DNA of 64,000 nucleotides, from the NCBI GenBank assembly GCA_910591455.2, contig OU342821.1, positions 16,877,787 to 16,941,786 on the forward strand, written 5' to 3'. Both the position numbers and the translations under genes were made by a program. Below are positions 10,401 through 22,248 of this stretch, piece by piece (the stretch's first letter is position 1; every line of letters starts with the position of its first letter). This stretch comes from Pholis gunnellus. Taxonomy: Eukaryota > Chordata > Actinopteri > Perciformes > Pholidae. The notes beneath the pieces were generated by a model, which did not search any database, was not told where the DNA came from, and saw only the letters and a program-made list of their open reading frames with translations.

Positions 10401-13364
10401 ATGATACATTACTGTGTCTCTGTTCTCTCTAATAAGCTGCACACTTTCACAAATAAGGAACCAAACTCAAAAAGCTGAGCTTTTTTCATATTCGTACAGA
10501 AAAGAAAATATCCTGCTGCCTTCCGTCTCAGCTGTTACTTTAAGCAATTCAATTTTAATGAGAGGGATACATGACTGAAGTACAACACAATGTGTTATCT
10601 ATATTTACCATTCAACACTGTGGGATCAGTATTTGTAAGGAATGAAAAACCAGCAGTGATGGAAGGGGAAAGGCTTCAATTACATGACCAATCAATAGCA
10701 CTTTCTGTTCCGAGTCCAGTCAGGCATCATTCTTGTCAATGTGACTTCAGAATCAATAGAAAATAGATAATTACAGCCAATCAGGAGCAGGGGGAGCGGC
10801 TTAAAAACCACCAATCATCGGCAGTAAAGACAAAAACGCTTTCTCAAGAGAAACGAGCTTCCATACATCTCAGTGTAGTTTCAGAATCAATACATATTGA
10901 TGACAAAGAATAAGAAAAATCAGGCAGTCGGGAAAAGAAAAGATCGTTAGATTAAATCCATCACCAATTAGACATGAATGCCTTCAATGAGCTCTCACAT
11001 CGAAACATGTTACCCAGCGGAAAAACAACTGAAACGGATGAAGTAAAAAAACAAACAATAGATCAATACTCATTCCTGACTCCAACAAGCCACCACTCAT
11101 ACCAGTGCAAAGTCAGACCCAAACACAAAACAAACTGCTTTTAGTATTAAAACTATTTGCCCAAATTTCCCCCAAAAATATATTTTCTTACTTCGTACTT
11201 GCTGTAACTTGCTGTCTTCAGTGTTCATAGTCACCATTTAAATCTAGCTCCTAAAATGCTTTAGCTGACGTTTTTGCTAATATGAAGAAGTTTGTACAGC
11301 ATATGGATTACATTTACTCATTTAGCATGAACATTAGCTCCACTGGCTGGGATGATTTGATAATGAAAGCTAGCAGCAGCTAGGTAGCTAGCTAAGAAGG
11401 CTGGCGCTTAGTGTGTTCAGGAAATGCGGGCAAGAGAACAGTAAATGTTTGGGGGATGAAAAGAGAGAATCAATGAATGATTAAGTGTGCACCAAGACCT
11501 AAGACAAGGAAAACTAAAAGGCTGAAAAATAAATAGATAAAAGCGTAAAATAGCCTTTTTTTACTAAATAATAATAATAATAGCATTTAGTAATTGCCTT
11601 TTGTAGTTTCTGAGCGCCATACAGCACACCTTTGTGTGGATATTTTAATACAATTTAGACACAATCTCTACACTCTCCTCTATTAGGTCCTGCATATCTG
11701 ACATCGGCCAACAGATGATCATTGTTACATTAAGTTAATAAGTGGAAACAGTCTCAGCAGAGCCACCATTTTTGGGAAAAGAGAAGAGGCAATTACCTAT
11801 ATTTGGGAAGTGATGCACTGTAATAATGAGTAATACAGGAAACTCGTGTTCACAGAAAATAAAAGTCAACAGATATTACTTTTGAAATGATTAATAGTAA
11901 ATATGTAGTGCACATTCCTTGCATAACGGTGGGTAATGAGCCCAGTAATGCTGTTGTGTGACTAAGCTAATATTCTTTACTAAAGTGCTCCCTTATGGTT
12001 GTGAGTGGTTATGTTTCAGCTTGCTGGCCATTATTCTGCTGAGGTCGGATTTGCGTCAGTGTGGTTCCTGGTGGTTCTTTCTTTGTCTGTGAGGACGGAG
12101 GTACCACAGCATAATTACTCATAACCCTAATAGACCATCCAAAAATGGCCGCACTTGCGGGCCCCTCTCCAAAGCAATGAATCACTATAAAAAAAACAAT
12201 GAAAGGATTAATCATGTGTAAGCGTGATCTGCTGTCTGTGTATTGCTGTGGATTTATATTCATTATTATATCTCACATGACAAATTGGAGAGAATTAAAA
12301 AGTTTAGCAATCTCTAAATACCACAGTGTGCTGGCTGCACATACAGTATATGAGGATGTTTCTCTTCTCACAAAGCTGAGGTACACTTTCTTTGAAAATG
12401 TGTAGTACTTCAACCATTAGGCGATGAATTGATCAGCTAATTCATCATTAAATGGTTTGTTACAGGTTGCATCATACGAAATAGGGAGCGGCTTAAATCT
12501 AACGGTACTAACATTGTTAACAGTGCAAACTTTGAGTGTTCCTCACCATGTCAAAGAATCCTTAAAGCAAAACTCCCAACATTTTTAAATGTAAAAAATG
12601 TATATATATATATACTGAAACTGAAACTACCGAAACTGAACAGAATGAAGAGAACCAAAGCTTTAACTTGTGCCATTCACTCCATTTCAGAGTCTTTCAG
12701 AATGATCTGAAGTCCACCGGCTGTGCTGCCGTTGACACTCTGCCAGGAACACGTACAGTCTCTAGCATAACAAGTGATAGATTCCCCTATAACTTTTGGG
12801 GAATGGCAGAGGAGCTTGCGATCAATCAGGGGGTTTAGACTTTGCTCCAACCAAATTAAATCAACTCAATTTCAATTAAATCCCAGCCGCCTTATACAAA
12901 CACAAGCCCCACTGAGGCTCGAACATCGACCAACGATGCAGACAGCCTGAGGACAAAGGTTGGATGGACAAACTTTAAACTTTTAAACAGGTCTAACAGG
13001 ATGTTACAATACTAGAAATCCAGTGTCGATACCGATACCACTGACATTCTCGATACCACGTAAGAAACAAAACAATGAATGCCATGTACTTCACCATACA
13101 CTCATTTATTACCATTTGCATCTGCACCGTTGTGCCAATGCTGTGATCTAAAATGAATGAAGATATTGGATGTGTTTGGACAAAGCGCTGTTGTCAGTGG
13201 GAACAGCCTGAAGTCCTCAGAATGCTCTAACAAAGTGGTCGACAGATTGTCTAAAAGCCTCTGAAGTCCTCTCAGCCAAAATCTCTCCAACCTTGGAATT
13301 GGCAGGACCACGCAGTGATTGGTCAAGTGTTTGGAGGGGAAGAAAGTAGGCAGGGTTTGCGTCA

Positions 13365-13395
13365 CTCTCTCAAGCTCTCTCAAGCTCTCTCAAGC
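13365..13395 (+). repeat. three tandem copies of CTCTCTCAAG
   Basis: A 10-base unit repeated three times head to tail at the end of a repeat-free stretch. It is probably a minor tandem expansion. Confidence 0.85.
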
Positions 13396-15473
13396 ACAAC
13401 ATGATGAAGACACTGGCCGAAGAATGATCTGTGTCAAGACAACAGAACATGCAAGAGACGCAGAGTTCTCGGAGAGCGATTGGGGATGCATTGGGATGCA
13501 GCCGGGAGGAGGCTATGATGGCAGGCTTTACAGCAGGCCTTTGAGTGAGGCACATCTGGAACGGGTATCAACACTTTTACAGTAAGATGTGGCCAGACAA
13601 CAATTTGCACAACTGAGTTTGTTTCAAGCATACTTTACTGTACCTCTCAAGCCACACTCAAGCACTCCTTCACCTTCTAGGTTAGTGTACTGTCCCCCTG
13701 CTTCTCTTTCTAGGTACTCTTTCTACTTTCTCTTTCTATCCCTCCACTCATTTTTCTCATCTCCCTTCGCTACGTCTCCTTTCTGTTTTGTTTCCAGATG
13801 ACAAAGCCCCCAGACCGGTTTATATGCAGACATGGGTGCAGGTATTGCTCAGGTTGTGTGAGGCTCTTAGCTTAGCAATTGCTGCTTGAATCACAGTGAC
13901 AGGTAGCCTGGAGCTGCTCTCAAGGATCCTTACTCTCTTTCACTCCTAAAGTGAACACAAGAGCAGCCATATGCTGCTCTCTTGCCTTCTACAAGAGGGT
14001 TGTTTCATTTAAATTCAGACTTTTTTTCTTTGTTTTTCCTCTGCTCGACTCCCTGTTGCTTCGGGCTTAGCAGGTTGGCGTGCGCTGCAGATATGAAAAG
14101 GATCAACATTGCAAGCTCCTCAACAGATGGCTGTAAGGACTTATGTTAGATGATCTCCCCTTCAGCATGAAACGCTGCTCAGCCAAGAGAGCCACAGTTA
14201 CTGTCCAGCAGAATCAAGTGGTGACCACAGTTGTTGGAGGCAGGTCAAAGCAACTGTTTAGGGAGGTACTTCATGTTTGTTTATGATCGTTCCTGGCAGC
14301 TGCCCTCAAGTGTTCAGTCTGTTGACGGGAGACTTGAGCTCCGCCTGTGTCAACTGTCAAGCAGATGTCCAGGATCAGGAGCAGGACAAGTCGCATTGCA
14401 CATGCGTCAGAGGAAGACTGTGTCCCCGAGTGTCTACATGCATACACATTTCACATGTCTACCTACATACATTTAGGACTTGGCGTACACTTGGCGTACT
14501 AGTAGTGACAGGAAGAAAGGGTGAGCAGGCAATGTAAGACGTGTACAGAAATAAAACGTTTTCATGCGGTGAAAAAGAAGGAGGAATAGTGATGTCCTGA
14601 CTGAGTTGGTCATTTGACAATTGGGGTGAAGAAAGGAAGAGGTGAAAAGAACGAAGGCATGAGCGCCTTGTTGGCCTCATTGTCACTGGGAGTTCAGGAG
14701 ACTTAATAAAAATTCTTTCTCTTTCATACTGTCTCAAACTCTTCCTGTCTGGTCCAACAACTCCTTGTCAGGCACAATTGAGGGAATATTGACCTCTTGT
14801 CCTCTGCAGTGTCGGCTGATATTTCTGGAGCTGGGTGAGCTACGCAGATCCCAAACCCCTCGTTCTCTCTAAGAATTCAATAAAAAGAGCCTATGATTGA
14901 ATCCGGTCCCTTGTGTGACAGCTGAAGCCCAAGACAAACTACGGTGACAAATACATTCATGGGAATCACAGAAATTGCATTTCGCATGATGCTCGACGCG
15001 GAGTTGTCACTCAGAATTATCTCGTACTCTGGTGAAGAACACAGTGGAGGGATTTCAGCACAAATACAAATTAAACGGTAAAAGAGCAGAGACAGTGGCA
15101 AAGAGAGAGAATTTGAGAGCTGCTTTCAAAGCCGCTGCAACTCTGGTGTAATCTTTAAAGTTACTGTACACATGCACCACTATGAAAAACGGAGAGAAAA
15201 TGAGATCGTTAATAGGGATGGCAAGGCAATAGATTTGTGCATTTATTATGTGGAGAAACAACATAAACAAGCACTGCGCGAAGTAGATAAGCAGGCTGCC
15301 ACAAAGCTGCTCTCAGCCAGTTGGGCCACTAATCTGTGTGTTGTGGCCTACAGAGACGTCACTATAGCCCGCGTGAAGAAGAAAGCAACTTTAAAAGACG
15401 CTGTTAAATATGTATATTTATAATTACACATATGCCAAAGGATGTAAACATTCATTATGGACTTGCACATGTA

Positions 15474-15513
15474 AACACACACACACACACACACACACAC
15501 ATGCACACACACA
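15474..15513. repeat. (CA)n microsatellite, slightly interrupted
   Basis: An ACAC run broken once by TGCA, in intron 9, far from splice sites. Confidence 0.9.
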
Positions 15514-16243
15514 GCAATCAAACTTGCACATCCATGCCTTATGAGCGCATTCATAACAATATTATACAAATTACGCCTGACCACCAGGCTTTGTCACATC
15601 CTGCTGTAAGCGTTTCATCTTTCTAAAAAAAGATTCCTCCAAATGGAGTCGTTCTCTGCGTTTTGGGCATTAAACCTCCAGGATGCGGAGTTAATGGGAT
15701 TGCTCCTGTTTTGCTTTTGGCTGTGGACTGCATGGCGGCTGGAGGGGCTGTGAGTTGATGCCTAGAATCGACTTAGTGGAGACAAGAAGAAACCAAGCCA
15801 ATTTTCACTTTGTTGCTTCTCCAGCATGGCCAAGACATCCAATTCCATCAGGCCTTTGCTGCTGGGGCGGCTGATAGAAATGGGCCCTAAGTCCTGTAGC
15901 TGGGCCAGCTTATTCCCTTATCTTCTAATGGCTCTGATAACGGATTGGAGGAAATGGTGTCAGAATAACCGCCGCATGACCCGCTGCCAAATAACCTGAT
16001 TAATCTCACTAAGGAACAACAGGAACAAGCTACGGGTATTAAAGATGCCCTACTAACACCAATACAATTTACATATTGGCTAGAGGAGCAACAACTGGAG
16101 GATTTATTTACCTAATAACATAAATGTCAACAATACTAACATTGCTTCCTGGGGACAGTCTCCCACCCATTTGACCCAACCTGAGGTAACGATCTGTCTT
16201 CATGGATGAACTCAAATCTCTATTATTTTCCATTCTGACTCAC

Positions 16244-16363
16244 CGGGGGCTTTGTAGAAGCCGATGTCTTCCTCGGTAAGAGGCAGCAGGTAGACTTCAC
16301 CTTCCTTCCACAGCAGGGGGTACTCCTGCCCTCCGGAGAACTTTCCCAACCAGCCATCCTGAT
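16244..16363 (-). CDS. lamc3: lamc3 exon 9: start of L4 (domain IV) globule
   Basis: Codes for residues 512-551 plus one base. The acceptor is GTCTCCAG|ATCAGG and the donor is GCCCCCG|GTGAGT, phase 1. It reads DQDGWLGKFSGGQEYPLLWK, then EGEVYLLPLTEEDIGFYKAP. The DGW near the start and the APEKFLG that forms across the next junction are landmarks of the L4 domain of gamma chains. The middle of this exon is poorly conserved in the family, so its identity rests on position, phase and the two ends. Confidence 0.88.
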
Positions 16364-17214
16364 CTGGAGACAAAAGAAAACATTTAAAAACATGAATCAT
16401 AGATTTCCTCTGCATCACAAACAGCCTGGATAGATATGGCACATACGAGTGTTCGCAAAGGGTTTAAACATTTGAGTTCTTACCGGAGATGTGAATTCAG
16501 ATTATTTTTCTATTAGTTTTATACTATCTGTGATCAACAGAGAAAAATACAACAAGTGTACACAGTGGCTCTGAGGGATCAACACACTGCAACTAAAGAA
16601 AACACATGCAAAGAGAGAAACATGATGGATATACAAAAAAACAACCAAATAGAAAAAACACACATAGCTTTTAGCAGATTATATACAATAATATATGAAT
16701 CATGCACGCAGACTGTTAAAACTGAAATAAACCTAAATTGCTTATTTTCCAACACCATTGGCAGGTAGTCAACTTCTTTTTTGTGTTTTCTAAAATTGAT
16801 TGTTTTCTTCTGCGTCTGCAGCTTGTTTTTCGTTAAGCTGCATATGTGTTGTCAAATTGATTTTCTAATTAGTCAGTGTTTTGTCTGTTTGAATGCCTTT
16901 TCTTAAGTTGCAGAGCGTTGAGCTCTTGAGTTCTCATCTGTTCTTGGCCACATGTTAAAAAGGCTCTCTAAAAACAAAAAATAAACACATATCCAATAAG
17001 TTGATATAGAGAAAGGAACACAGCGACGTGGACAAAACAGTACACACTCACTGATGAACAAAACACACAATAAAACAGGTGGTAGTTAAGGAAAATTAAG
17101 ACGGTGCAAATTCAGTCAGAACAAAGTAAACATCGTTGGTCTTGTTAATTTTAGCTGCAGTAATTACAATCCCACATGAACAAGGAAACCTCATTATTGA
17201 GTCAAGGACAATAC
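16364..17214 (-). other. lamc3 intron 8 (0.85 kb)
   Basis: Bounded by GTATTG and GTCTCCAG. A/T-rich, with a possible dispersed repeat at 16555-16700 (GTACACAGTGGCTCTGAGGG, ATCAACACACTGCAACTAAA), a pairing I recall from fish repeats. No other feature is seen. Confidence 0.6.
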
Positions 17215-17351
17215 CTTCAAAGAAGTCAGAAGTGATGTTGACAGCAGCATGGTGATCGGACGAGGAGCAGACCAGCGAGTGGCCGAAGCAGAAACACGCT
17301 TGGCATCCTGCTGGGTTCACTTGTTGTAGGTTGAAAAAACCTGGCTTGCAT
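17215..17351 (-). CDS. lamc3: lamc3 exon 8: end of LE4 and first part of split LE5
   Basis: Codes for residues 466-511 plus one base. It reads CKPGFFNLQQVNPAGCQACF, then CFGHSLVCSSSDHHAAVNIT, then SDFFE. FNLQ..NPAGC..CFC.GHS is diagnostic of gamma chains, where an LE module is split by insertion of the L4 globule. SDFFE starts the linker into L4. VNIT is a potential N-glycosylation site. The acceptor is CACCCACAG|ATGC behind a (TG)n run. The donor is GAAG|GTATTG, phase 1, and is rather weak. Confidence 0.94.
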
Positions 17352-18171
17352 CTGTGGGTGCACACACACACACACACACACACACATACCCTCATGCATA
17401 AAAAGTAATTAACATTCATATGCTGCACACGCGCCTCATTGCAGCTATTTACCACATCCTTGCTATAGTGTTATTCTTACTAATCGCTTTAAGTGCTGCG
17501 GACTGCAGTGTTTTGGAAGAAGGGACCGACTGGAGCTCAGATGAAAGGACCCTGAGCTCTGACCTACAGACACTAGCTGCCATATGGGTGGGAGAGGAAC
17601 ACCGCTAAAAATCAGCCACTACACTGGTCACATTACACAGGAGAGGGGCCTGCTCAACGAGCCGTGAAATCAGCAAAAAAAGTCAACAAACGGGCAGCAC
17701 AGAATTATTCAATAGTTTGAGACCGGGGGGCTGTGTGTATTGCTAATGTCACGGTGGGTTTATCTGTTTGATCCCAAATCCCCAGAGGAGCAAGACGGAA
17801 ACAGACAGAGGGGGAAGCAGAGGCGGGGTTATTGACATGTTGGAAAAGTCATGTTCACTGTCAAAGTAGTCACAATGACGGACAGCCCCAAAACATGGAG
17901 CAATCTTTAGACAAATTATTCTTAAACCTTCAACATACTGCTGCACCTGCAGGAAGGAAAATGCTGCAACAAATATTTGTATTCATTACTATCAAATCTA
18001 GAAGTGATAATATAAATGTTTCAAGCTCATGCATTATTAAAAACACTGTATTCTGTAACATGGTTAGGAAGGGTTTCAGTTGTTCTACAGGGGAAGGACT
18101 TAAACAGTTGCCTCGGTAACCTCGGGTGATGTGCGCACATACGTGACGTAAGCAGCGAACTGATAACACAC
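17352..18171 (-). other. lamc3 intron 7 (0.8 kb)
   Basis: Bounded by GTGTGT and CACCCACAG. A (CA)n run (TG in the pre-mRNA) at 17361-17386 sits immediately before the acceptor. Nothing else is recognised in the intron. Confidence 0.75.
17361..17386. repeat. (CA)13 microsatellite against the exon 8 acceptor
   Basis: In the pre-mRNA this is (UG)13, ending about nine bases before exon 8. Confidence 0.95.
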
Positions 18172-18270
18172 CTGTCACAGCTCTGCCCCTCCACGTTTGG
18201 CTTACAGTGACAACGTCCATCCAGAGCAGAGCAGTCGTCCACACTCCCGCTGGGGTCACACTCACAAGGC
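18172..18270 (-). CDS. lamc3: lamc3 exon 7: first part of LE4
   Basis: Codes for residues 433-465 plus two bases. The acceptor is TTGTCTGTAG|GCC and the donor is TGTGACAG|GTGTGT, phase 2. It reads RPCECDPSGSVDDCSALDGR, then CHCKPNVEGQSCDR. The CDPSGS..DC and C.CK.NVEG..CDR spacing is the LE4 pattern of laminin gamma chains. The GTGTGT donor is weaker than the GTAAG/GTGAG donors of most other exons. A (CA)n run in the coding sense lies about 60 bases upstream of the acceptor. Confidence 0.93.
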
Positions 18271-18321
18271 CTACAGACAACAAGCGAAGTCAAGATGAAA
18301 GATTTAAATCCACTGCACCAA

Positions 18322-18328
<7 letters not shown>

Positions 18329-18370
<42 letters not shown>
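18329..18370. repeat. (TG)21 microsatellite upstream of exon 7
   Basis: A pure TG run on the plus strand, CA in the pre-mRNA, about 60 bases before the exon 7 acceptor. CA-rich intronic runs are known binding sites for hnRNP L, so a splicing role is possible but not shown. Confidence 0.95.
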
Positions 18371-18372
<2 letters not shown>

Positions 18373-18484
18373 CAACAATTTACAGGACAGGGATAATGTC
18401 ATTTGAACTCCACGAGGATCTATTGGCTTGCCCCCTTCCACATCACAGATGGTCCGCTACACAGCTACACAGGAAACCGTGGGG

Positions 18485-18550
18485 TGTCTTGCTCAAGGAA
18501 GCCTCAACAACATGGATACTTGTCCTGGGCCTTGAACCTGGGTCTCCCTA
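18485..18550 (+). repeat. short repeat, second copy related to 34950-35035
   Basis: GTCTTGCTCAAGGAAGCCTC, CAACATGGATACTTGTCCTG and CTTGAACCTGGGTCTCCC. It shares GTCTTGCYCAAGGA, ACATGGA and the GAACC box with the segment inside the LINE. The combination is familiar from fish dispersed repeats. Confidence 0.5.
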
Positions 18551-19106
18551 ATAACTTTCAAATCATCAACAACACTAAGATGAGAGATTTAGTACACAAT
18601 CTGTCAGAAAAATGTAAAGGCCGTGTGACCAACCTTGAAGAAAAGCAAGCGAGGTGTACAGTATGCGTCAGCGGGGTTTGATCACCTTCATTGATTGATT
18701 GATTACTTTTCTTTCGAACTGTAACACAGAATCTATTGTTTTAACGAGGCGCTATTACAAATAATTAAATTATCCCAAGGCAAGCCGTCTGCACTTGTCT
18801 CTGCTCCAGTGGTCTGAATAATTCACACCTCAACTCGACAGACTGATTTTGCTGCATGAATGAGAAAAAACAGTGTGTGTGTGTGTGTTCATGGACGTTA
18901 GCATGTGTGCATGCATATATGTGTGTATTGAAAGAATCTGTGAAGATAATCCAAACTAAGAGTCAGCTGTACAATTATTGTACACTTCTGATTTATGAAT
19001 TTGTTTTCGTCAAAACTTGTGATATTCAGAAAAGCCTCCTTTATCGTGAGCCCCACTCTAAACCGTCATTAACTTCAGCCGTATGTGGCTATAAAAAACA
19101 CTGAAG

Positions 19107-19320
19107 TTGATGTGCTGAACATGTTAGCTACAGTTTCCTACGCATCCAGATATGAAGTAACATTAGCATTCATTTGGAGTTGTGTTTTTTACCCACCTTG
19201 CTAATATAAACCCAATATTTACTCCCATTTTATTTGAAGTTTGGTCTCCACCTTGTCTGGGAACTGTTTTATTTGCTCTGGGCCAATCACAACAGTTTAT
19301 CTAATATGGGGCATGTTTAA
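19107..19320 (+). repeat. dispersed repeat family B copy
   Basis: ACATTAGCATTCATTTGGAG, TTTACCCACCTTGCTAATAT, AACCCAATATTTACTCCC and TTTGGTCTCCACCTTGTCTG are shared in order with the other family B copies. It is noncoding. Confidence 0.55.
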
Positions 19321-21119
19321 GGCGATGACTGTACGGAGGAGCACTGTTGAGCGCTGATGTTGAACTTTTGGTTGAAGCCATTATCGTGCTGTATATTTTC
19401 CCCAAAGGTAGAACAATCAACTGGACTTTCCTTGAGAAGACGGATGTGTTTGCTGTTCTTTCCACAGAATTTGGCGAATTTCTGATCTCAGAAAATCTGA
19501 GTCTGTTTAAATGTTCCCACCCTCATGTGTTGTGATTAGCTGACACTGTGCAGTGTAAACCCTATAGTCAAACAACTGAACTTGCTTCGCTGCTGTCTCT
19601 AAAACAGATGCCTTTGCACACGCGAGTAAATGCATCAAGGCATGTGCATTGTTACAGCAATATTTAAGTCACTAATGAAACAAATTAAAAGATTATATAT
19701 TCATATTGGGCTGAATGTTATACGCTAAAAGGTGGAGGCCAATAATCGCAACCAAAGGACCAGAATTGTTTTCGATCCCTGCTAAGAGTCACCCTTTCAT
19801 TTACACATCCTTTGTTTATACCAAAAGAATTATCGTAGATCGTAAAAATGAAGTTTTACTTCTCTGTTTAACAGTTCCACTGTTTTTTTGCCACAGTTAG
19901 GTGTTGAGAAATAATGTAAACACCAAACAGCCATTGATATGCAATTCAACACCGTCGCAACTTAGAATTCCCTCGGCAAAGAGAGGAGGTCAGGGAAAGC
20001 TTGGATAGACTTCTTATGAATATAAATACTGCAACATATACTTCTCATACCCGCGGCACACACATATGCACCATCATATACATTTACAAGCAGGCTCTTA
20101 TGCATGCATACGCAGTAGGAGAACTCTCAGGTCAGAGAAAGTAGGAATGTGCTTTTCATCATCAAAATGTATGCAGCAGGTCAGCGCATCTTCAAGCTGC
20201 AACAAAGGACGCAAAACCCAGACTGAGTGTGTGAGTGTGCAAAGCCTCGGGGGTAAATCAGCCTCATATCTCAGGGATGAAAGCAACTCTGCCTATCTTA
20301 AAATCAATTAAACCCACTGAGCTCATCCATGTAGCACACTGAAGCAATCCAAATCAGAGCCAAGTACAAATATACAAAAAACAATACTTCAATAGACATG
20401 TTGTTCGTACTCAGGACGCTAGAGAATTGTGATCAGCCATGAATCTGACAATTACGTGATATTTTTTCCAATCAGCGATTCGTTTTGTCTCTGCAAGGAA
20501 CACCAAACAGTACTTAACATTAAATAAATGAGAAAAAAACAGGAATTATAGTTTTACTGAGTTGAATCATTCACGATCTATAGATAGCTTACTAATAATA
20601 GTTGGCGACAGTAGAAAGAGTTTATGGACGTTCGGGTCAATGAAACCAGATTATTATGGGATAATGCTACATGCACAGCTATACAACACGAACCTCTCCT
20701 CACTAAAGCGTCATGCATGACACTGTTCTTTGAAGAAAAGCAGGTTTTTGAAGCCAAGTTTGTCCTCGGGGTTGGCTGCGGCTAAAATGGTTCTCTGAAG
20801 TTTCTGAAGGCGGTGAGGCTCGATCCGGTCACCATGGTAACAGGTGGAGGAGACCGCACGAGATCTTCAAACACCAGGTCTGTTCCTCCTCGTCAGGAGG
20901 GCTGGCTTACCAACCAACAGTCTCCATAGAGTAGACCAATGGTGCTTTCTTTTCTTTTTTTTCATGTGTTTCCAGTAGGCATTTTTTGAACATTGGATTG
21001 AAAAGAAAAACTATTTAATTGTCTTTAAATTACTTTATATAAGTTTTTTCCTCAAACCAATACAATACCTGTTTTGGGCAGTTGGGGGCAGCAACGGTAG
21101 CTGTAAACGCAACACTGAC

Positions 21120-21295
21120 ATATTACCTTTCTCAAGCAGATATTGAAAAGAGTTCAATATTCACACATCGTCCAGATATTTAAACATTAGCATTTATTTG
21201 GAGTCATGCTTGAGGCCACTTGATGAATGTAAGTCCAATATTTAACCTCTGTTCAGCCATATTTTTGTCTCCAGCAAACTCTTTAGGCAAGATTA
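21120..21295 (+). repeat. dispersed repeat family B copy
   Basis: TTAGCATTTATTTGGAGTCA, GAATGTAAGTCCAATATTTA and TTTTGTCTCCAGCAAACTC align with 19107-19320 (TTAGCATTCATTTGGAGTTG, CCCAATATTTACTCCC). It is a diverged fragment. Confidence 0.55.
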
Positions 21296-21600
21296 AAGAT
21301 TACAACTGAAACTTCTCCTCGTGTGAACAAGCGCGTATGAGAACTACGCTGGCTGGCGCAAAAACGCGAATGTCCTTTTCTAGAGCCAGTGTTTGGTTTG
21401 TCCCTTCTAGGCTGCTGTAGAAACATGGCGGTGCAACATAGCAGAGACCCCATGAAGAGGACCCGCTTTGTATACAGTTGATTCTAAAGGTATCAAAAAG
21501 ATGATTCGTATTTCCAGGTATTATACACTGAAAAAAACGTACTTATTACTATTATATTCCATTTATGCCAATAGATCCTATACATCATATGACGTTTGCG
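21270..21600 (+). repeat. dispersed repeat family C
   Basis: TCTAGAGCCAGTGTTTGGTT, AACATGGCGGTGCAACATAG, GAAGAGGACCCGCTTTGTAT and ATTCCATTTATGCCAATAGA are in the order of a repeat I recall as very common in percomorph genomes. It is noncoding. It abuts a family B fragment, suggesting a composite unit. Confidence 0.55.
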
Positions 21601-22130
21601 TCACTAAATGCAGTATGGAACCATAAAGATGAATCAGATTGTATAAACATCAGCCCTGTCCTACTGTCTTGTCAGGTAAGACGGAAGAAATGGACATTCT
21701 TTCTAGGAAGGAGATGATATTGCAGAAATCTTGATTAAATTGAAAGAAAGAAAACTTTTATTCACAAGTTCATGTTTCCATGCGGAATATTACAGAGCTC
21801 TGCGTCGGCTTGCTTTTTACAGCGGTTGTTAGCAGTTTGATAGTGTACAAAACATCCTGGTAGTCGCTGATAAGAAGGTCCCTAATTCACAGTGGTGTCA
21901 CATAGAGAAATGAGAATGCTCTTGTTTACGGCTGCTTTGTAGTTTGATCGATTCAGGTCTGGGGATATAACTGCAAAACAGGGAAGATGTATGAAACAAA
22001 GTCTGTGTCTGTTTTTGCCGGTTTTAATAACCCCTTCTCTCTATTGTCTATCATTTAGTCATCCTTTAAATGTTTGCTTTGTTTTTGTGGCTCTTGTGTG
22101 AGCACATCAGGATGTATGCGTGTTGCTCAC

Positions 22131-22248
22131 CTGCAGCCGCCATGGCCAAGCGAGTGAAAGCCGGCCCGACATGTGTCACACTTCTCCCCTGTCACGCCGA
22201 CTCGACACGCACACCTTCCTTCTACATCACACTGCAAACTCACTGAAC
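22131..22248 (-). CDS. lamc3: lamc3 exon 6: remainder of LE3
   Basis: Codes for residues 394-432 plus two bases. The reading across the junction is CDCNINGSVSLQCDVEGRC, then ACRVGVTGEKCDTCRAGF, then HSLGHGGC. This completes the eight-cysteine LE3 module and matches the GSLxxQCD and GFHSLxxGGC pattern of gamma-3 and gamma-1. No long open frame marks this exon. I found it from the protein gap between exons 5 and 7, and its length (118 bases) fits both neighbouring phases exactly. The donor is GCTGCAG|GTGAGC, phase 2. The acceptor lies directly after a run of 23 C on the coding strand. Confidence 0.92.

Larger units (their letters stand above)
8476..16243 (-). other. lamc3 intron 9 (7.8 kb)
   Basis: Bounded by GTGAGT and CCACTAG. 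It holds a nested repeat at about 9590-10400, a (CTCTCTCAAG) tandem at 13365-13395 and a (CA)n run at 15474-15513. The rest, including 10400-13300 and 13600-15400, shows only short chance frames. Confidence 0.7.
18271..22130 (-). other. lamc3 intron 6 (3.9 kb), repeat-rich
   Basis: Bounded by GTGAGC and TTGTCTGTAG. It holds a (TG)21 run at 18329-18370, a short repeat at 18485-18550, family B copies at 19107-19320 and 21120-21295, and family C at 21270-21600. No coding segment is seen. Confidence 0.7.
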
